From Pseudorasbora parva (taxonomy: Eukaryota > Chordata > Actinopteri > Cypriniformes > Gobionidae): a stretch of DNA of 64,000 bases. A program made the translations under genes and the position numbers. This document shows, in pieces, positions 58,707-64,000 of the stretch. The notes under the pieces are model-generated. The model had not been told where the DNA came from. It saw only the letters and a list, made by a program, of their open reading frames with translations, and ran no database searches. Within the stretch, counting starts at the first letter, position 1. The number at the start of each line of letters is the position of its first letter. The stretch lies in NCBI RefSeq assembly GCF_024679245.1, contig NC_090178.1, forward strand, positions 25,635,203-25,699,202, in the 5' to 3' direction.

Positions 58707-61329
58707 ATGGAGCTCGTCCCCAAGACCAAATACACGCCCTTCAGGAGCGACTCCTTCAGCTCAACAGACGAGACTGTGTCCAATCCCTCACTCCCTTCTT
58801 CTGCTCCTCTCACTCCTCTCACTCCTCCTGGCATCCCTCCTTCTCTCTCCTCGTCCTCCCTCACCCCCATCCTCCCTCCTTCGTCCCCACGGCAGGCAGA
58901 GAACAGTCCCACCACCCTCTGCTCCTTCTTCCCCAAGATGGGAGCCCTGCGGCTGGGCGTGTCTTCCAATCTGCTCCCAGGCCTGAAGGCCTCCAGCAGG
59001 CCGGCGAGCATGCCAGGCGGTCAGGGAGTTTTGGGAGAATCTCCGGAAGACACTAGGACCTCCTCCGCAAGCTCTTCTCTTCCTCCTCCTCTTCCTCTCC
59101 TTTCTCTAACAGCCCCGTCTCCTCCTCCTCGTCCCCCACAGGATATGAACCGGTTGGGCGTGGCCTCGCGGAGGGCCCGTGTGGAAGGTGGTCAGCTTGG
59201 CGGAGACGAGTGGACGCGGCACGGCTCCTTTGTCAACAAGCCCACCCGAGGTTGGCTGCACTCGGACAATGTGGTCAGCACCAGTGGGGTCTCTTACACT
59301 GTCAGGGTAAGATGCATGTATGGGTCTGTCTGTCCGGTTATCTGTCCTCTACCCATCCCTGGTTTCTTGTCTGGTTGGGTTTCCCTTTTTTCACTCTTTC
59401 CATTGAATTAATTAGTGGTGCCTTTACTATAAACTCCTGACCTTAAGTATTAAGCTTTGCTGCATAATTCCTAACATACTGTTTGTGCTACGCACACAAC
59501 TGTTTAACTTAAATTCAACTTAAGAAGAGGTGTAGTGTCACAAGCGGTTGATGATAAAGCAGACAAAGAAATCTTGTAGACTTGCACTGAACAAGAGACA
59601 TCTGTGATGTACAGGATATCTTAAGCCAGTGCGTCCCAAACCTGTCCTGGAGGACCCCTAGCACTCCAAATTTTGCATGTTTCCCTCATCAGATACCATC
59701 ATCAGCTTATTAGTAGAGATGGCAAGACCTGAAGTTGGTGTGTCTGATGAGGGAGACATACAAAATGTACAGTGCTGGGTGTCCTCCAGGACAAGTTTGG
59801 GAACTACTGTTTTAAGCTACAATCACACTGCAAGTGCTCAATTCTGATTTATTACAGTGTCATCATTATATACAAGTAAACATGGAGGCAGGCTACCAAA
59901 ATCATTTGAGGCGATTTTTGAGTTGAGGCGATTTCAGACACAAACCAGAACACCTTAGTATTACTACTACTACTACTAATAATAATAATAATAACAATAT
60001 TCTTAATTTATTAAAACAACTTTGGATGTAAAGTGGATTGAGATCAATGGATACACAATTATAGAAAAAAATCATTTAGAAAATTATTATTTATTTATTT
60101 AACTTTTTGTCTATTTGTCACTGAAAGACATCTAACTTGGTTCTTTTGGGGGGAAAAAATGGAAATTGGTCATTTTTAAGATAATGCTAATTTTAACATA
60201 AGTTGGTTAACAGCTTGGAATTCTGTTGATTTGGATTTCTGTTAATTCTCTCAGTGAAACTGATCTGTTTAATATGCTTAAAGGGTTACTTCAGTGATTT
60301 AGCATTAATCTGTATTTAAACTGAGTCATTAATGTAGTAGAAATGTAAAATTATTTTTGATTTTGGTGCCCTCTAGACTAAGAAAAGACAGAAAATGTAT
60401 TCATTTTGTTCAACTCCCAGAATGCACTTGCTTCGCTGCTCTACGAGGCCACTCCCAAAGCCACCACTACTGGATCACTTTCCCACTATTTTCATTTTTT
60501 ATAAAATCAGTTCAGTTAGAGAACAAACACTACAATTAAAACTGAACGTATTTGTTCAATAAAGTGTGAATGAGCCAAACGAGAGTCACGGCACAAAAGC
60601 AGCAGGAACCGAATTAATTCATTCATTAGATTACATTCAGTCATTCACACCGTGTTCAGTCTGGCGCGTTTTCAGTTCATGCCTTTGGAAGCTTAACTTT
60701 AATAGGAATTAATTAGAAAAGTTGAAACACTCCCTTTGCTCTGCACCACTCAGTTTACATGAATCCCCGCAGCTGCCCGAGCCGAGCGCTGTGAGTGCGA
60801 TCGCACACCCCATGGAAGGGTAGATAACGTGGAAAAAGCTCCTTCTACTGGCTGTAGTCTTTAGCCTCTGGACAAAAAAATCCTCCAATGATGCAAAATG
60901 ATGATATTTGTATCGTCTGAGGATTTAAAATCCAGAAACCAGCAATAAAATCGCTAACTTCATTTAAATCGCTCAAGTAACCTTTTAATAGATGTTTTTT
61001 TTTTTCCATTAATGAGTGTCATTTTCAGATGAATTCAAGTTTATGGGCCGGAACTATTGAGAACTGCTTTATTTGATTAGTGCTTCGTAATTAGAGCGTC
61101 AGTTCTCATAAAATGCACTACAGATGCGTGGTCAGCTTAATAATCTTGATGCAAGGCATCTGTGAAAACTGTATATTCTATGCTTTGTAATTGTGGTTGG
61201 AGGTCTAGCACAGGAAGTGCAGTGAGTAAAGGTTTTGTCTTCTTTGTCTTTGCTGCAGTATATGGGCTGCGTGGAGGTGCTGCAGTCAATGAGAGCACTG
61301 GACTTCAACACCAGAACTCAGGTTACCAG
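58707..61329 (+). CDS. shc1: SHC adaptor protein 1 (p66/p52 Shc), first two coding exons, partial
   Basis: A scaffold recruited to phosphotyrosines on growth-factor receptors that passes the signal to GRB2 and Ras; p66 also acts in oxidative stress. Coding exons seen are 58707-59306 (200 codons, phase 0 end AGG/GTAAGA) and 61259-61329 (ends in phase 2). The start [19 protein letters not shown] matches the p66 N-terminus. The CH2 region is Pro/Ser-rich and keeps [13 protein letters not shown]. The p52 start is Met147 (59145, QDMNRLGV). The PTB domain begins with [27 protein letters not shown] and [20 protein letters not shown]. The rest of the PTB, CH1 and SH2 domains lie beyond the window. 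The p46 start Met is not conserved here. Confidence 0.95.
59627..59809. mobile_element. 183-bp hAT MITE in shc1 intron
   Basis: The ends CAGTGCGTCCCAAACCTGTC and inverse are flanked by TCTTAAGC and TTTTAAGC (seven of eight bases). Sibling of 8452-8740. Confidence 0.88.
60282..60984. mobile_element. 0.7-kb TTAA-target element in shc1 intron
   Basis: The left end AGGGTTACTTCAGTGATTT and the right end (inverted) AAGGTTACTTGAGCGATTT are flanked by TTAA at 60278-60281 and 60985-60988. No transposase. Confidence 0.85.
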
Positions 61330-62714
61330 GTAACACATACACACACTCGCTCTGGCCTTGCACTTCCTCTCATCTTCTCTCAAATATCCAGTGTATGTAT
61401 ATCCACTGGCGTCCCACGGGAGTGATACACGTCATACATTCTCCTCACATCCTAATGCACATGTGCACGAACATAAACTCTCTCGAATGGGTCCGGTTAA
61501 AAGCCCCTTCTCTGATGAAAAATTCATGTTTCAAAGAGTGTGACCGAAAGAGAACGCTGGAGAGGAATGCTAAATAATGACTATTCACAGCCATTTTCTT
61601 ATTCACACAACCGTTTTTTCAGTTCTCACATTTCTTTGAATAATCTGCATGCATGTATATGGGTGCACATATGAAGTTGAAGAAATAGTTGTTATCTGTA
61701 GGACTATGAGACTGCAGAACTTTTTCTGTATTAAACCACATTATTTGCTTGTCCACTTTACAACATGCAAAACATTCTACAATTCAATTTTGTGCCTTTG
61801 TATGTGAGCGAGAGATCAGGGAAGAAGGGAGGCATTATAATAGCAGCAGCCCTGCTGTGTAACCACAAAGTCTTTTAATAGAATCCTCTGGAACCCTCAT
61901 GGTTTCCTCCCTTTTCTCGACGTTTGCGTGTGCATTTGCGCTGCTGTTTGTTAATGGATGTTACACACATTTGCTTCTCAATATTGACAGTATGCAGCTG
62001 CTCGATAAACTGTTTTCGTGCATAATCTTCGATTCTCACTGGAGGGTGAAATGCATTCAAGGAAAAAGCATTAAGAGGGTGTGCGTGAGTTATTGTAGCT
62101 TGGAAAACAGAACTACATTTATTTAGGTTTTTCATATTTTAAATAGAATTGTAATTCATACATTTCGGGGAAAAAAAATATCTTTTCCTCTTTTTTCTTT
62201 TTCTTTTTACCAATATGACCAAATACCAGAAAAAAATATGTTAGGGTTGATAACTGAATAATTCTGTATAAATGCATAAAAAAATGTGGTGAAAAGTAAA
62301 AGTGTTAATTTTAACTAATGCACTTTAGTCATCATAAGGCTTCAATTTAATAAAATAAATAAATGTCCTCCTTGTTTAAGAATGAAGCATGGCACTGTGT
62401 TCACGATTATAAAAAGGCATCTGTAAATGAAACCATCAACCATCTTTCCTACTGTAACTGTCTAATTTTCTAAACTTTCACTTTCTAAAGTGCTTATAAA
62501 GTGTCTGTTGTCATCAACAGAGAAGCTTTAAGGCCTGCTGTTTCCATCCAAATCAAGGCTTGGTGGCTTAATAATTGGAAAAAAAGAACTTAAAACACAA
62601 ATGTATAGTATAAATATTAGTATTGTCATTGTACAGTTTTATTATTATTTATTTCACAGTGAAATATTACAGTAGTAATTCGATTTCCCCTCCCCTCCCA
62701 AAATGCCATACAGC
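61330..62714. other. shc1 intron, no exon found
   Basis: The next SHC1 exon (EAISLVCEAV in mammals) was looked for on the plus strand and not found. Confidence 0.5.
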
Positions 62715-63135
62715 ATAGTGGTGCAGGGATGACGTCAAAGCCAAGAAGACTAAATCAACACTGGTCCGCTCAGTTTTCCTACACGGTTTTATAAGGTTTT
62801 TTAATAAACTATGCAAGCAAAATAAAGCGTGTGGTAAACATAACTTGTAGATACTTGGACATTTGGTTCTACAAAGTAAATTACACACACCATACCGAAA
62901 GCTAAAATTTGAAGCATTTATTTTTTAAATGTTTGTTTTTAATGTAACCAGATAAGACCATTATGGTGTGTGTGCAGTTTATGTTGTAGAACAAATGTCA
63001 AAATATTATGTCTACCACAGGCTTTATTTTACTCATAAATTGAAAAACCCATTATAAAACCCCATAGGAAAATCTCGAGGGAAGCAGTGGCGAATTAGTC
63101 TTCCGGGTTTTGTCGTCATCCCTGAACCACACTAT
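62715..63135. mobile_element. About 0.42-kb MITE in shc1 intron
   Basis: ATAGTGGTGCAGGGATGACG at the left and (inverted) ATAGTGTGGTTCAGGGATGA at the right, followed inward by a shared AGACTAA block. No coding capacity. Confidence 0.72.
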
Positions 63136-63612
63136 TATAATGTGCAGATGAAAAATGGATTTATTAGTGTTGAGTGTTTTATAGATGACCGCTATACTGT
63201 ATGACCCAGAGAGCAATTTAGTGTTTAAAAGAATAGTCTAATCATCTAAGAGAAAAGACTAATAGCCGTCCAAACACAGCCCGGATGTCTAGGCTAAAAC
63301 GAGACAAAATCTGACCTGTCAGTGTAAATTTAATAGACGTCTAACCATAGCCCAAGAATAGACCAGTCATTTACAACACGAACAAGTCAAAGAAATGAAA
63401 CCAAACACCTTGTAATCACTGCTGACTTTGCTTACATGATGGAATATTATACATCTCAAGTTATTTTGGCTAAAACGACATGTAACCAAATTCAAGGTTA
63501 TTTTGGCTAGAAGTTGGTTACTCATAGCCGGACTATATCGGGTCTGTAGTGAACCAAGACGGTGAATTGACGACTACCGCTTGCTAGGGACCTATTCTGC
63601 TTATGACAAGAT

Positions 63613-63722
63613 AAAAAAAAGCAACTGTTTGATTAACATAAAAAATGCAACAAACAAACTTGATTGGTGATTGGTTCTTGTATTGTTTTTTATGTCAATC
63701 AAACAGTTGCTTCTTTTTTATT
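63613..63722. repeat. Short inverted repeat (hairpin)
   Basis: AAAAAGCAACTGTTTGATTA and its near-inverse surround a loop of about 40 bp. Confidence 0.8.
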
Positions 63723-63872
63723 TTGGTGGTGGTTTTGACAGATGCATTGATTAATCTATGGTCAAGATTTAGGCAGTAATTAAATCAGACCATTTACCAT
63801 TGATTTAAATAATTCTCTGTAATTTTGTTGTGTTTTTATTCATATTTTATAAATATTTATAACGTAAAAAAA

Positions 63873-63976
<104 letters not shown>

Positions 63977-64000
63977 CTAAGTAAAAATAAATAAATATTT

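Overview
The window is vertebrate nuclear DNA, almost certainly from a teleost and most likely a cyprinid (zebrafish/carp/goldfish group). The reasons are intron-split genes with GT-AG junctions, a fish-type FLAD1 and SHC1, dense families of hAT-type and TTAA-target non-autonomous DNA transposons, a tRNA-derived SINE, a DIRS retrotransposon and many long microsatellites. There are no prokaryotic features. Host coding sequence is a small part; most of the 64 kb is intron, intergenic DNA and nested mobile elements.

Layout. (1) 0.4-0.84 kb: a decayed LINE endonuclease fragment. (2) 5.2-16.0 kb, minus strand: flad1 (FAD synthase). Seven coding exons rebuild a 497-residue protein with consistent splice phases. 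Its introns hold several MITEs and two TTAA elements that abut. (3) 17.3-17.6 kb, minus strand: a THAP zinc-finger exon whose phase-0 donor can join the phase-0 flad1 start exon in frame. (4) 19.3-19.6 kb: a GC-richer stretch ending in a strong plus-strand donor, perhaps a first exon. (5) 21.4-24.2 kb: a unit with short terminal inverted repeats, two clusters of a 16-bp motif near its ends, and two exon-like coding remnants on the minus strand. I read it as a poorly characterised DNA transposon; it is the most unusual object here. (6) 25.7-32.3 kb: a hAT-like element split by a nearly complete 5.9-kb DIRS retrotransposon with inverted terminal repeats, internal complementary region, gag-like ORF, RT/RNase H and tyrosine recombinase; the recombinase has one early stop. 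(7) 33.6-47.8 kb: a transposon field that includes a three-level nest (hAT-like > MITE > TTAA element), an inverted pair of related elements, a hAT element with a perfect 8-bp target duplication, and a MITE carrying a captured RecQ-helicase fragment. (8) 49.4-54.3 kb: foldback TTAA elements and long polypyrimidine/polypurine tracts. (9) 57.1-61.3 kb, plus strand: a GA-rich exon-like ORF and the first two coding exons of shc1 (p66/p52 Shc), which runs off the window.

flad1 and shc1 lie close together and point away from each other, as in the human SHC1-CKS1B-FLAD1 neighbourhood; I could not find cks1b between them. The two genes do not share a pathway: flad1 makes FAD and shc1 is a receptor tyrosine kinase adaptor. 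Exon borders are my own reading of splice signals and protein homology from memory; no alignment was run.
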